Shown here: one piece after another, positions 46,124 to 55,522 of the stretch
Position numbering within the stretch: the first letter of the stretch is position 1
Layout: the number at the start of each line of letters is the position of its first letter
Assembly: GCA_015296065.1 (NCBI GenBank)
Contig: DVDU01000219.1
Location: 90,074-154,073, forward strand
Source of the DNA: Oscillatoriaceae cyanobacterium M33_DOE_052
Lineage (GTDB): Bacteria > Cyanobacteriota > Cyanobacteriia > Cyanobacteriales > Laspinemataceae
Length of the DNA stretch: 64,000 bases
Direction of reading: 5' to 3'
Translations under genes and position numbers: made by a program
Notes under the pieces: model-generated
What the model saw: only the letters and a program-made list of their open reading frames with translations
Told to the model about the DNA's origin: nothing
Database searches by the model: none

Positions 46124-46483
46124 TTATGGATTGATTGCAACAACATTAAGTGCCTCATCAATCCGAACTACCGCTCCTGCTGGCAGCTCGGCTAATATAT
46201 CGCTTGCTTGTTTCATCAAAGGAACGAGCCGATCGGGGCGAGTGCTGATTGAATCCAACACCACAATTTTCATCCCCAGGCTGGTCAAATTTTGTTGGTA
46301 AGGCAGGTTTTTATCCGCCGTAATAAAAGCATCGAAAGGATGACTCTTGGCTAAAGCCATAATTTCTCTATCTTTGAAACCTCTCCACCCCATATCGCTG
46401 ACATTGCTAACCGAATGACCGGCATCTATAAATGGCTGTTTCAGCTTTTTGCTCAACAGATTTTCATCCAGGAGTATAAGCAT
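46124..46483 (-). CDS. DUF5615 PIN-like protein
   Basis: 119 residues from ATG 46483 (MLILLDENLLSKKL). The LLDENL..KL start and the ADKNLPYQQNL segment are the DUF5615 hallmarks; the family is PIN-like and paired with DUF433. It overlaps the end of the DUF433 gene by about 20 bases, so the two are translationally coupled. A toxin role is inferred from family context. Confidence 0.82.
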   Translation of the reverse strand: MLILLDENLLSKKLKQPFIDAGHSVSNVSDMGWRGFKDREIMALAKSHPFDAFITADKNLPYQQNLTSLGMKIVVLDSISTRPDRLVPLMKQASDILAELPAGAVVRIDEALNVVAINP

Positions 46484-46718
46484 TGGAATTGCGCTCCTGA
46501 TCAATCATTAACTTAGCCACCTGCTCCAGCACTTGAATCGCCTGATTCTCCAGGTAGGGAAAATCATTAATAAACTCGGCCAGACCTTCCTCCCCCTCCA
46601 AGTAGTCGAAAAAAGTCTGTACCGGTACACGACTGCCTACAAATACATAGGCACCGCTCATAATTTCTGGATCCGCGTGAATAATTCCTCTGTTTTCCAA
46701 TATTTTTTCAATTTTCAT
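46464..46718 (-). CDS. DUF433 protein, partner of the DUF5615 gene
   Basis: 84 residues from ATG 46718 (MKIEKILENRGIIHADPEIM); the frame opens at 46730. GIIHADPEIMSGAYVFVGSRVPVQTFFDYLEGEEGLAEFINDFP follows the DUF433 pattern. The antitoxin-first order and overlap with the DUF5615 gene are the usual arrangement. Confidence 0.82.
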   Translation of the reverse strand: MKIEKILENRGIIHADPEIMSGAYVFVGSRVPVQTFFDYLEGEEGLAEFINDFPYLENQAIQVLEQVAKLMIDQERNSNAYTPG

Positions 46719-46741
46719 AAGTAAATCCACATAATTAAACT

Positions 46742-47328
46742 TTAAATAAAATTAGGTTCTGTAGGGTGGGCAGCCCGGTAAAACCTCTCCCCCCCTTCCC
46801 TAAGAGGGAAACAGGGTTTGTTCAGCCTTAAACTGCTAGCCACCGGCTCAGGGATTAGGCTTGCCTATAGTATTGCACACTTTGCCCATTTCAGCACCCC
46901 CCATTACCTCACCAATGCTACATTGTACTTATTCACATGAATTAGATAAGAATCAAAAAATTCGACCCGCCGAAAAATCGTCATTCATGCCACATCATGG
47001 GGCCTTCACCAGGGCAGGGCATCGGGGGCTGGGGTCCCTCCCAGAGGGGAACGCCCAGCGATCGCCCAGGCACAAACGATAAATTGCTGGCGGCCATATC
47101 CCCACCCACAAACGATAATTGTGCCGACTTTGTTCGGGTGGGAAATGCCTGCCCGTCAAGCTGATAATCCCTTTGTTTTATAGAAAACCAGGGCTAATGA
47201 GCTAAGAGCAGTCACTTGAGATAAATCTTAATTATTTTTTTTTAATTAATGCCTAGAGTTATTACTATTTGCTATGGCAATATTTAACTAAAAGTGATAG
47301 GATATCAGCCAAACATCAGGAAAGCAAT
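46742..47328. other. 590-bp region without a supported gene
   Basis: Holds a gtagggtgggcagcc repeat (46759-46774), a cctctcccccccttccctaagaggg block and AT-rich DNA from 47220. No ORF has family support; the frame at 46861-47082 is unsupported. GGAAAG at 47317-47323 is the ribosome-binding site for the next gene. Confidence 0.45.
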
Positions 47329-47739
47329 ATGGAAAGAGGATTATTGTGGCTGCCATTATTAGGACTGTTTATCTGGCTAGCCTGGGCGGGGTGGAATGAA
47401 TATCACAAAGTAGAAGCATACAAAGTTTGGGCCGCTAATTTTGACCGTGCCAAATACGACATCTATGCAGTATTAGGACAAAAAGGCGATTTGCTCACTT
47501 GGGGCAAACCGACGCGCCAGGGACCGGTGAATCTGCAAAGTTTTTCTTTGAAAGATGTCAACTCCTTGCGCTTGCTGGTAAACGGGGAAGCGGTGGAACT
47601 GGCTACAGAACCTGTCAATAAAAGTGGTAATGTTTGCCTAGAATTCACCCTGGTGGAGACGGTGGTACTCATCCCATTTACCGAGGTGTCCCTGGCGCAT
47701 TCTTGGGGAAAACACTTGCAGCAGGATTTGCGATTGTGA
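47329..47739 (+). CDS. Small membrane-anchored conserved protein, unknown function
   Basis: 136 residues from ATG 47329, with AGGAAAG 6 bases upstream; the longer frame from 47269 lacks support. MERGLLWLPLLGLFIWLAWAGWNEY is a single N-terminal transmembrane helix. The rest is a soluble, mixed alpha/beta domain (KYDIYAVLGQKGDLLTWGKP, LEFTLVETVVLIPFTEVSLAHSW). I recognise it only as a cyanobacterial conserved hypothetical type. Confidence 0.65.
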   Translation: MERGLLWLPLLGLFIWLAWAGWNEYHKVEAYKVWAANFDRAKYDIYAVLGQKGDLLTWGKPTRQGPVNLQSFSLKDVNSLRLLVNGEAVELATEPVNKSGNVCLEFTLVETVVLIPFTEVSLAHSWGKHLQQDLRL

Positions 47740-48060
47740 CCCAGTTTTTTTGAAGTTCTTGGCCCCCTCCTTCAGCCCAAAATTGAGGTTTGTAGTTAGG
47801 CTTCAGCCCAATGTGCAATTTTTGGAGGGCTGAAGCCCAACTAAGAACTGGGGAAGGTGGAAATGACAATATATATGGCCGCACCTTTTCCATCATCCAA
47901 ATTGTATTTCAACTAATTTAAGTTGTCAAGGGGTTAGGAAAGTTTTTTTGAGGCTGGTAGTTGGGCTTCAGCCCAAAAAATGTGAAGTTTTTGCAGGGCT
48001 GAAGCCCAACTAGGAGCTAGGGAAGGTGGATTAAATCCAAACTAAGAACTTGGGCACCAT
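47740..48060. repeat. GGGCTTCAGCCC palindromes
   Basis: At least four copies: 47800-47811 (as ggcttcagccc), 47829-47840, 47967-47977 and 47994-48006, each flanked by gtag/aactaagaac-type ends. No gene. Confidence 0.75.
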
Positions 48061-48105
48061 TTGGCGGTATATGTAGAAAATGGGATAAATCGTCAGGAAG
48101 TAAAG

Positions 48106-49431
48106 ATGAGTGCTAAACCGAAAATTATTGTGTTGGATGATGACCCAACTGGGTCCCAAACTGTGCATAGTTGCTTACTGCTGATGCGGTGGGATGTGGA
48201 AACGTTGCGGTTGGGGTTGCGCGATGAGCAACCGATATTTTTTGTGCTGACGAATACCCGATCGCTCACGCCAGAAAACGCCACCGCTGTCACCCGCGAA
48301 GTCTGCCAAAACCTGAAAACTGCCTTAGCCGCCGAAAATATCACAGAATTTTTGGTAGTCAGCCGTTCTGACTCCACCCTGCGGGGACATTATCCGGTAG
48401 AAACCGACGCGATCGCCGCCGAACTCGGACCATTTGACGCCCATTTTCTCACCCCCGCCTTCTTTGAAGGAGGACGCTTCACCAAAGACAGCATCCACTA
48501 CCTCATCGTCGAAGGCGTTCCCACCCCAGTTCACCAAACCGAATTTGCCCGTGATTCCGTATTCGGCTACAATCACAGCTACCTGCCAGACTACGTAGCC
48601 GAAAAAACCCAAGGACGCATTCCCGCCACCGAAGTAGAGCGGTTTCTACTCGCCGACATCCGCGCCGGGAGTTTAACGCGCCTCATCCAGCTATCAGGGA
48701 ACCGTTGCGGCGCCGTCGATGCAGAAACCCAAGCCGATATGGACCAGTTCGCCGCCGACATCCTCGCCGCCGCCAGTCAAGGAAAACGTTTCCTCTTCCG
48801 CAGCGCCGCCAGTCTCCTTACCTCCCTCGCCGCGCTCGGTCCCCAACCCATTCCCGCCGAAGACATGGCAAAATACGTGCGCGAAGGCAAAACCGGCGTT
48901 GCCATAGTCGGTTCTCACGTCAAAAAAACCACCCAACAACTAGAGCGCCTGCTCCAAGAACCCGGCACAGTTGGCATAGAAATAGATGTATCCCATCTAT
49001 TAGAAGATGCCGCCGTCCAACGCGATACATTATTAGCAGAAACCCTCGCCAAAATCACCGCCATTCGGGAAAATGGCCAAACCCCCGTCATCTACACCAG
49101 CCGTCAAGAATTAGTCTTCGACAGCGTAGAAGTCCGCCTGGAATTTGGGGCAGCAGTTTCCGCCTTATTAATGGATATCGTGCGCGGTTTGCCCAAAGAT
49201 ATCGGTTTCCTCATCAGCAAAGGCGGTATCACCTCCAACGATGTCCTCAGTACCGGTTTGGCATTAACCACCGCTCGCCTCTTAGGGCAAATTTTAGCCG
49301 GTTGTTCAATGGTACGCACCCCCGCAGACCATCCCCTATTTCCCAATTTACCAGTAGTCCTATTTCCTGGTAATGTAGGCGATGCCACCGGCTTAGCAAC
49401 GGTTTACCGCCGGTTGAGCAAACACATTTAG
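48106..49431 (+). CDS. Four-carbon acid sugar kinase family protein (DUF1537)
   Basis: 441 residues from ATG 48106, supported by CAGGAAG 12 bases upstream. The N-terminal domain starts KIIVLDDDPTGSQTVHSCLLL and has VVSRSDSTLRGHYPVE, AFFEGGRFTKDSIHYL, both DUF1537 hallmarks. The C-terminal domain has VAIVGSHVKKTTQQL, VIYTSRQEL and FLISKGGITSNDVLSTGL, then PVVLFPGNVGDATGLATVYRRL, the nucleotide-binding part. Known members phosphorylate D-erythronate, D-threonate or 3-oxo-tetronate; the cyanobacterial substrate is unknown. Confidence 0.88.
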   Translation: MSAKPKIIVLDDDPTGSQTVHSCLLLMRWDVETLRLGLRDEQPIFFVLTNTRSLTPENATAVTREVCQNLKTALAAENITEFLVVSRSDSTLRGHYPVETDAIAAELGPFDAHFLTPAFFEGGRFTKDSIHYLIVEGVPTPVHQTEFARDSVFGYNHSYLPDYVAEKTQGRIPATEVERFLLADIRAGSLTRLIQLSGNRCGAVDAETQADMDQFAADILAAASQGKRFLFRSAASLLTSLAALGPQPIPAEDMAKYVREGKTGVAIVGSHVKKTTQQLERLLQEPGTVGIEIDVSHLLEDAAVQRDTLLAETLAKITAIRENGQTPVIYTSRQELVFDSVEVRLEFGAAVSALLMDIVRGLPKDIGFLISKGGITSNDVLSTGLALTTARLLGQILAGCSMVRTPADHPLFPNLPVVLFPGNVGDATGLATVYRRLSKHI

Positions 49432-49432
49432 C

Positions 49433-49465
49433 TGTAGGGTGGGCAGTAAGAAAGCCCACCCTACA
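49433..49465. terminator. 12-bp stem foldback between DUF1537 and TPR-GT61 genes
   Basis: TGTAGGGTGGGC (49433-49444) pairs exactly with GCCCACCCTACA (49454-49465). It starts one base after the stop codon and ends 12 bases before the next start, so it may shape mRNA of an operon. No T-run follows. It belongs to the gtagggtgggc repeat family. Confidence 0.55.
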
Positions 49466-49477
49466 AAATCAAATCCA

Positions 49478-51214
49478 ATGAAACCAGAAAACTTCAAACT
49501 CCAAGCCGAATTAGCCTATCAAAATGGTGATTTAGCCACAGCAGCCACCGCCTGCCAACAAGCAATTCAACTTAATCCCCACCAAGCATCATTATACAGT
49601 TTACTGGGGCAAGTGCTGTGGGATATGGGGAAAACCGCAGCAGCACAACGCTGTTATGAGCAATGGCGCCAAATGCCACCGGAAATAGTCGCAATTAACC
49701 CAGAAGCGGTAGCATATTTTGATAAAGCCAATACCTTGGCAGTGCAGGGCAAGTTATCAGAAGCAGTGGCTAACTATGAGCAAGCATTGCATTTAGAGCC
49801 TAACTATGCAGCCGCTTGGGTGAATCTGGGAATTATCCAGCGAAAACTGGGAAATCTAGATGGAGCCATCAGGTGTTACCGCCGAGCTTGTGCTGTCAAC
49901 ACCAACCTAGTTGATGCCTATTATAGCTTAAGTAATGCTTGGGCGGAAAAAGGGGAAATTACCAAAGCTATTGCCTGCTGTATTCAAGCATTGGAAATCA
50001 AACCAGACTTTGAGCCCGCTTATTCAAATTTACAATATTTACTCCTGCAACAAGGTAAAATTAACTCAGCGTTTCCCTGTGCCTTGCATATTCTCCCCGT
50101 AGAAGTGCTGCAAGAATTTTACCCGGAACTGTTCCAGATGGTGGATAATGATGACACCGAAGGGCGAAGCATTCGCCAGTATATCCACAATGCCACGACA
50201 ATTTACTTAAAGCCACCGAAAACCATAGATGAGAATCTGCATGGCTCTTTTAAATGGCGCCGCTATATCTATCCTAGCACTTTTATCGCGCAATTGCCTA
50301 GTGGGAGAGCTTGGGGCGATGCTTACACCGCTGCAGTAATTACGGCTGATGATAAACTTCTGTCAGAAGTCGCCCGAGGCAGTGCCGAATTGATATTAAC
50401 CTCGCGGAAATTACCCCATCCCACCCATGTGGAGGGAAATTTGGCTTTTTTGTCCGTGCGCGGTGGCAATACTTACTATCACTGGATGGCGGACTTATTG
50501 CCCAAGTTTGAATTGCTGCATTTGGGTGGTATAGATATCAGCACTATTGACTACTTTGCTGTCAATAGTGCTGATTTACTCTATCAGCGGCAAAGTGTAG
50601 AGTTATTGGGAATCGACCCCAAGAAAATTATCCCCAGTTCCCAATATCCTCACATCACGGCAAAAAACTTAATTGTCCCTTCTTTACCGGGAAATCAGGG
50701 AATTATGACTCAATGGGGGGCGGAGTTTCTGCGTCGCCAGTTCTTGCCTGTAGCCGATACTAATAGGAATTTCCCTGAAAAAATCTATATTAGCCGTCAA
50801 AGTGCCAGTTATCGCCGGGTGGTGAATGAAAGTGAAGTTGTGGATTTTCTGGGCAAATTAGGTTTTGTCTGTGTTAGGATGGAAATGATGAGTTTTGCCG
50901 AACAAGTGGCGATGTTTGCGGGAGCTAAAGTTATCGTGGCTCCCCACGGTGCGGGTTTGACGAATACGGTGTTTTGTGAGGCGGGAACTAAAGTGATTGA
51001 GATGTTTGCCCGCCAGTCGGTATCGATTAATTATTGGTTAATCGCGGAGTTAGTGGGGATAGATTACTATTATTTGTTGGCAGATGGTTTGGATAAATAC
51101 TATTTTCAGCGGGGAGAAGATAAGCCCCCATGTAATCACCCGCTGTATGAGGATATTTATGTGAATATATCGCGTTTGGGGGATATACTGAGGTTGGCGG
51201 GGGTGGGTAGTTAG
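49478..51214 (+). CDS. TPR repeat protein with glycosyltransferase family 61 domain
   Basis: 578 residues from ATG 49478 (MKPENFKLQAELAYQNGD); the earlier GTG frame reads through a repeat. Residues ~10-195 hold about five TPR units (AYQNGDLATAATACQQAIQLNP, AAAWVNLGIIQRKLGNLDGA). Residues ~270-560 are a GT61-type domain (DUF563): LAFLSVRGGNTYYHWMADLLPKF, KIYISRQSASYRRVVNE, VIVAPHGAGLTNTVFCEAGTKVIEMF. These enzymes transfer xylose or other sugars to proteins or polysaccharides. The acceptor is unknown. Confidence 0.87.
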   Translation: MKPENFKLQAELAYQNGDLATAATACQQAIQLNPHQASLYSLLGQVLWDMGKTAAAQRCYEQWRQMPPEIVAINPEAVAYFDKANTLAVQGKLSEAVANYEQALHLEPNYAAAWVNLGIIQRKLGNLDGAIRCYRRACAVNTNLVDAYYSLSNAWAEKGEITKAIACCIQALEIKPDFEPAYSNLQYLLLQQGKINSAFPCALHILPVEVLQEFYPELFQMVDNDDTEGRSIRQYIHNATTIYLKPPKTIDENLHGSFKWRRYIYPSTFIAQLPSGRAWGDAYTAAVITADDKLLSEVARGSAELILTSRKLPHPTHVEGNLAFLSVRGGNTYYHWMADLLPKFELLHLGGIDISTIDYFAVNSADLLYQRQSVELLGIDPKKIIPSSQYPHITAKNLIVPSLPGNQGIMTQWGAEFLRRQFLPVADTNRNFPEKIYISRQSASYRRVVNESEVVDFLGKLGFVCVRMEMMSFAEQVAMFAGAKVIVAPHGAGLTNTVFCEAGTKVIEMFARQSVSINYWLIAELVGIDYYYLLADGLDKYYFQRGEDKPPCNHPLYEDIYVNISRLGDILRLAGVGS

Positions 51215-51255
51215 GAGGGTGGGCGATGCCCACCACATATCTTTGGGGGGAAATT

Positions 51256-52509
51256 TCAGCGCGGGATGAATTTTGAAGGTGCGGCACTGTGACGGAGTTT
51301 AAATTCGGCCAGGATAATGCCTAATCCGGCTAAAATGGCGGTGGGATAAAAGGCGTAGGTGTAGCTGCCAAACAGGTCGCGAATTTGTCCGGCGATCGTT
51401 GTGCCAATGAGGGCGCCAACGCCGTAGGCGGTAAAAACCATGCCGTAGTTTTTGGCGTAATTGGCGGGGTTGAATAGTTTTAAAGTAGCGGTGGGAGCGA
51501 GGGCTAACCAACCGCCTAAGCAAAGCCAAAAGAGGGAGAAGGCAAAGATATATGTGAAAACTTGACCTTCTTGGGCATGGAGCATCAGGATGGAGGCGAT
51601 AATAATGAGAACATAAGAAATGGTGGCGGCGCGGCGGGGTCCGAACCGATCGGCTAACCAACCAAATAGGGGCCGTCCTAGTCCATTAAATAGGGCAAAC
51701 AGAGAAACGGTGAGGGCGGCGGTTTCGGGGGTGAGCTGGATAATTTCTTGGGCAACTGAACTGGAAATGCCGATCGCGGATAACCCAACAAAGGTGCCGA
51801 TCGCGTAGCAAGACCACAAAGCATAAAATGAAGGCAGTTGCCAGAGTTTTTCCCCCTGATGCTCGGTTGAGCCGATGGGCGTAGAAGGCTCCCACCCCGG
51901 TGGTTGCCACCCTTTGGGAGGGAACTGCATTACCGAGGAGATGGCGACGATAATGATGGCAAAAGTGACGCCGAGGATGATAAAAGTGGGGAGGACGCCA
52001 AAAGCGTCGATCGCGCTTTTCGCCAGAGGCGCTGTCACCAGAGGCGACAAACCAAAACCAATCACCGTTAACCCCACAGCCAATCCCTTTTTATCAGGAA
52101 ACCACTGGGCCGAAACCGCCAGAGGCACCCCATAAGCAATACCAATCCCAGAGCCAGTAATTACGCCATAAGTAATCGTCAACATCAAAGGGCTACTAGC
52201 GAAACCAGACAGGACATAACCCACCCCGATCACTATACCCCCCAGAGCCATCATTTTAGATGGTCCTACCCGTTGTAACTGAAATCCTGCCACCGGCATT
52301 AATAGGGAGTAGAGGAATAGCAAAATAGTGAATGGCAATAAACTTTTAGTGGCATTAATGTCGAATAAATCTTGTAAAGGACTGCGAAAGATACTCCAGG
52401 AATAAACCGTTCCCATGCACAACAATGCCACCAATCCCAGCAGCACAAATATCCACCGCCCTTTCGCCGCAGGCATTCCGAAAATCTGCAAATCCTTGGT
52501 ATTTGTCAT
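51256..52509 (-). CDS. MFS transporter, oxalate/formate antiporter (OFA) type
   Basis: 417 residues from ATG 52509 (MTNTKDLQIFGMPAAKGRWIFVLLGLVALLCMGTVYSWSIF). About 12 transmembrane segments. The GTVYSWSIFRSPLQDLF segment, PLAVSAQWFPDKKGLAVGLTVIGFGLSPLV and GLGRPLFGWLADRFGPRRA are OFA-family marks. The substrate (a small carboxylate) is inferred. It ends close to the convergent TPR-GT61 gene and is divergent from minC. Confidence 0.87.
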   Translation of the reverse strand: MTNTKDLQIFGMPAAKGRWIFVLLGLVALLCMGTVYSWSIFRSPLQDLFDINATKSLLPFTILLFLYSLLMPVAGFQLQRVGPSKMMALGGIVIGVGYVLSGFASSPLMLTITYGVITGSGIGIAYGVPLAVSAQWFPDKKGLAVGLTVIGFGLSPLVTAPLAKSAIDAFGVLPTFIILGVTFAIIIVAISSVMQFPPKGWQPPGWEPSTPIGSTEHQGEKLWQLPSFYALWSCYAIGTFVGLSAIGISSSVAQEIIQLTPETAALTVSLFALFNGLGRPLFGWLADRFGPRRAATISYVLIIIASILMLHAQEGQVFTYIFAFSLFWLCLGGWLALAPTATLKLFNPANYAKNYGMVFTAYGVGALIGTTIAGQIRDLFGSYTYAFYPTAILAGLGIILAEFKLRHSAAPSKFIPR

Positions 52510-52954
52510 GGCTTTGACCCTCAAATACTTGATAAATCCGACCTGTCCCAATTTGCTGGGGTTATTCTGGTGGCCAACTAGGGCATTGTTTAGATTAATT
52601 TACATTTCGCTTTCTCCTGAACAGAGAAATGATTAACATCAGCTTTACCAGTTATTCTAGGGAACTTTAACTGGTTAAAACTGCTTTTTTTTATTTCCAT
52701 AAGCATTATTACTTATTTAATATATTTTGTCAAGCTGAATCGGAGTAAAAAAATGTTAATTTTCTTTACTGCTTATGGCGAAATATGTGGAGGGATGTTA
52801 AGGTAGCTTCTAGATAATGCGGCTGGAAGGCATGGGAAAAACAAGATTGGGGGAAAATCCGGGATGAGGCAGAAAAAAGCTGGGGGACTGTGGTGGGGCG
52901 AGCAACGGGTCTAGTATAGTGGAGTTACTTAGTTCCCAGATGTACTCGCGTTAG
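52510..52954. other. Divergent intergenic region MFS / minC
   Basis: 445 bp without a gene, AT-rich around 52680-52760. The promoter of the minCDE unit should lie here, but I could not identify a single clear -35/-10. Confidence 0.45.
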
Positions 52955-53866
52955 ATGAATTCCGATTTACCTGTTTCTGCTGTCGAGCCCGTCGCTACCG
53001 AACAACCCCATCCCCCCAATCCCCTTTTGGAAGGGCAAAATCCCCCCAATCCCCTTTTGGAAGGGCAAAATCCCCCCAATCCCCTTTTGGAAGGGCAAAA
53101 TCCCCCCAACCCCCCTTTGGAAGGGGGGCATCCTCATCAGGAACAACCGCAGTTTAAAACTGAGGAGGGAAAACTGCTGCTGGTGTTGCCGCCAGAGGGA
53201 GGCGACGGAGAAGGGAAGACACCGGGAGCGAGTAGCTGGGGGGATATCTGGCAGCAGATAAAACACCGGCTGAATGGGGGCGATCGCTTCTGGCAACCCA
53301 ACACCGAAGTACATTTGCATGCCAAAGACAGATTACTCGATGGGCGACAGTTGCAAGACTTAGCCACAGCTTTGGGAGAATGCCAGCTACAACTCACCCG
53401 GATTTACACTAGCCGTCGTCAAACCGCCGTCGCCGCTGCTACCGCCGGATATTCCGTAGAGCAAGGAATTGCCCTCACCGCCTTCAACTCCAACCAAACC
53501 CCAGGCCAAGCCTTAGCGGACCCGTTATATTTAGAAACTACAGTACGCTCCGGGGTAGAAATCCGCCACCAAGGGACAGTAGTGATTAAAGGAGATGTGA
53601 ATCCTGGAGGCGCCGTGGTAGCAGATGGGGATATCATAGTTTGGGGACGCCTGCGCGGTCTCGCCCACGCCGGAGCGGCGGGTAATTCCCAATGCTTGAT
53701 TATGACGCTGCAGATGGAACCCACCCAGCTAAGGATTGCCGATTACGTCGCCAGAGCCCCGGAGAGTCCAGCGGAGTTTGATCCGGAAGTGGCTTATGTC
53801 TCCCCCCAAGGTATTCGCATCGCTTTGGCGTCAGATTTGGCTCGCGTTCTGCAGCTGGCTCTTTAG
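52955..53866 (+). CDS. minC: Septum site-determining protein MinC with repeat-bearing N-terminus
   Basis: Inhibits FtsZ polymerisation away from mid-cell, activated by MinD. 303 residues. The C-terminal domain (~190-280) is clear: VEIRHQGTVVIKGDVNPGGAVVADGDIIVWGRLRGLAHAGA and AQLRIADYVARAPES-like end. The N-terminal domain (~85-160) contains DIWQQIKHRLNGGDRFWQPNT. Ahead of it (residues ~19-58) are four 10-residue repeats of PPNPLLEGQN from 30-bp DNA units (53011-53130), which normal MinC proteins lack. minD and minE follow in order. Confidence 0.9.
   Translation: MNSDLPVSAVEPVATEQPHPPNPLLEGQNPPNPLLEGQNPPNPLLEGQNPPNPPLEGGHPHQEQPQFKTEEGKLLLVLPPEGGDGEGKTPGASSWGDIWQQIKHRLNGGDRFWQPNTEVHLHAKDRLLDGRQLQDLATALGECQLQLTRIYTSRRQTAVAAATAGYSVEQGIALTAFNSNQTPGQALADPLYLETTVRSGVEIRHQGTVVIKGDVNPGGAVVADGDIIVWGRLRGLAHAGAAGNSQCLIMTLQMEPTQLRIADYVARAPESPAEFDPEVAYVSPQGIRIALASDLARVLQLAL
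53011..53130 (+). repeat. Four 30-bp tandem repeats inside minC
   Basis: Units at 53011, 53041 and 53071 are identical and the fourth at 53101 is degenerate. Each is tccccccaatcccc followed by ttttggaagggcaaaa. This is the shape of a common intergenic cyanobacterial repeat (ccccccaacccccctt ttggaagggggg), and being a multiple of three it stays in frame. Confidence 0.92.
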
Positions 53867-54088
53867 TTTGATGGCTGATGAAGCAACAGATGGGGGGAAA
53901 ATAAATCAGCTACTGATTGGGGATGGGGAAAGTTCGCCCTGGGGAAATCTGCACGGGCGCGATCGCGCCACTCGTGCTAAATTAAATCCGCTCCGCCCGC
54001 CATAGCAGCGGCGAGCCAGATGCAGAATCATCTGCGGGTGCCCCAATCACCCAATTGGTAGCAAATATAAATTAACTGTTACGGTTTC
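53867..54088. other. minC-minD spacer
   Basis: 222 bp without a gene. The minC stop is at 53864-53866. It includes GCGATCGCGC (53958-53967) and no terminator, consistent with one transcript minCDE. Confidence 0.5.
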
Positions 54089-54895
54089 ATGAGTCGCATT
54101 ATTGTCGTTACGTCTGGAAAAGGAGGGGTGGGTAAAACCACCTCCACAGCTAACCTCGGCATGGCCCTAGCCCAACGAGGGCGGCGGGTAGCCTTGGTAG
54201 ATGCTGATTTTGGGTTGAGAAATCTGGATTTGCTCCTAGGTTTGGAAAACCGGATTGTTTACACGGCGGTAGAAGTTATTGCCGGTCAATGTCGCCTAGA
54301 ACAAGCCTTGGTGAAAGACAAGCGACAACCAAAGTTAGTTTTGCTCCCCGCCGCGCAAAACCGGATGAAAGATGCGGTGACTCCCGACCAGATGCGGCAA
54401 GTGGTGGAGGCGTTGGCGCGGGAGCATGATTATGTGTTGATTGATTCCCCAGCGGGGATAGAGTCCGGATTTCAAAATGCGATCGCCGCCGCCCGGGAAG
54501 CTCTCATCGTCACCACCCCAGAAATCGCCGCCGTCCGCGATGCCGATCGGGTCGTCGGCTTACTAGAAGCTCACGGCGTCAAAAAAATCAACCTCATCGT
54601 CAACCGCTTGCGCCCAGAAATGGTAGAAGCCAACGATATGATGTCCGTGGAAGACGTGCGAGAAATCCTCGCGATCGACCTGATCGGCGTCATCCCCGAC
54701 GATGAAAAAGTCATAGTTTCCACCAACCGGGGAGAACCATTAGTTTTATCCGACACCAAAACCTTAGCTGGGTCAGCTTTTGACAACATCGCTCGCCGCT
54801 TAGAAGGCGAGAAAATCCCTTTTTTAGAATTGAACGTCCCCCAAGAAAATCTATTTTCTTGGTTCAAAAAACTGCTGTCAAAAAAAGTTTTGTGA
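54089..54895 (+). CDS. minD: Septum site-determining protein MinD (membrane ATPase)
   Basis: Recruits MinC to the membrane and cycles with MinE. 268 residues. The deviant Walker A is SGKGGVGKTTSTANLG (~9-24). Other hallmarks are ALVDADFGLRNLDLLLGLENR, YVLIDSPAGIESGFQNAI, VTTPEIAAVRDADRVVGLL and the C-terminal amphipathic helix ENLFSWFKKLLSKKVL that binds membrane. Confidence 0.96.
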   Translation: MSRIIVVTSGKGGVGKTTSTANLGMALAQRGRRVALVDADFGLRNLDLLLGLENRIVYTAVEVIAGQCRLEQALVKDKRQPKLVLLPAAQNRMKDAVTPDQMRQVVEALAREHDYVLIDSPAGIESGFQNAIAAAREALIVTTPEIAAVRDADRVVGLLEAHGVKKINLIVNRLRPEMVEANDMMSVEDVREILAIDLIGVIPDDEKVIVSTNRGEPLVLSDTKTLAGSAFDNIARRLEGEKIPFLELNVPQENLFSWFKKLLSKKVL

Positions 54896-54919
54896 TGCCA
54901 TCAAACCCCCTACAAGTAC

Positions 54920-55201
54920 ATGATTATCGAACTCCTAGAAAAAATCTTCCCCCGATCGGGCGACGACACCAGCAGGCAAGCAGTCAAGCGCCGCCTCAAA
55001 CTGGTCCTGGCATACGATCGAGCTGAACTCACCCCAGAAGTATTTGAGTCCATGCGCCAAGAAATCATCGAAGTAGTTTCCCGGTACGTAGAAATCGACA
55101 CCGAGGGCCTAGACTTGTCCCTGGAAAACAACGATCGCACCACCGCCCTCATCGCCAACCTGCCCATCCGCCGCATCCGGCCCAAATCTCCCTCCCCTTA
55201 A
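54920..55201 (+). CDS. minE: Cell division topological specificity factor MinE
   Basis: 93 residues. The ATG ([37 protein letters not shown]) begins 24 bp after minD. The N-terminal helix and the [36 protein letters not shown] segment are the MinD-binding and dimerisation parts. It stimulates MinD ATPase and sets the division site. Confidence 0.95.
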   Translation: MIIELLEKIFPRSGDDTSRQAVKRRLKLVLAYDRAELTPEVFESMRQEIIEVVSRYVEIDTEGLDLSLENNDRTTALIANLPIRRIRPKSPSP

Positions 55202-55207
55202 ACCGTT

Positions 55208-55260
55208 ACTCATATGACGTGGTTTTGGAATATCAACTACCACGTCATGTTTATATGAGT
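55208..55260 (+). terminator. Long hairpin after minE
   Basis: TGACGTGGT (55215-55223) pairs with ACCACGTCA (55239-55247), and an outer ACTCATAT (55208-55215) pairs with ATATGAGT (55253-55260). An A/T-rich tract follows, with no T-run directly after the stem. It begins 7 bases after the minE stop. Confidence 0.65.
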
Positions 55261-55522
55261 CAAAGTATATAAATAAAAAAAACCAACTGATTAGTGTTAT
55301 CTGTGGTAACAGCTTCAAGTGCGGAAAAACAACAGGAAGAGGTGACAGCGATCGCACTTGCCCATCCCTTTCCTGTGCCATGATTACAGCATAACCAGTA
55401 AATCAATAATCTTTACCTGTCAAGGCACCTCAGACCCCAAAAGGGTAAGAACCGTTAAACATATCTCAATTATTGAGACAACCGTCAGCAACCAAATTAC
55501 AGTTAGTTTAAGGATTCAGGGA

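Noticed and set aside
46861..47082. 73-residue open frame on the plus strand
   Set aside because: Codon pattern and product (His/Pro/Arg-rich) look like chance reading of repeat DNA; no family match or ribosome-binding site.
50162..50175. GGGCGAAGCATTCG inside the TPR-GT61 gene as a further copy of the 67-bp element
   Set aside because: Only one end is present; no GCTTCGCCC end lies within 100 bases and the reading frame is normal, so it is probably chance or a relic too small to support.
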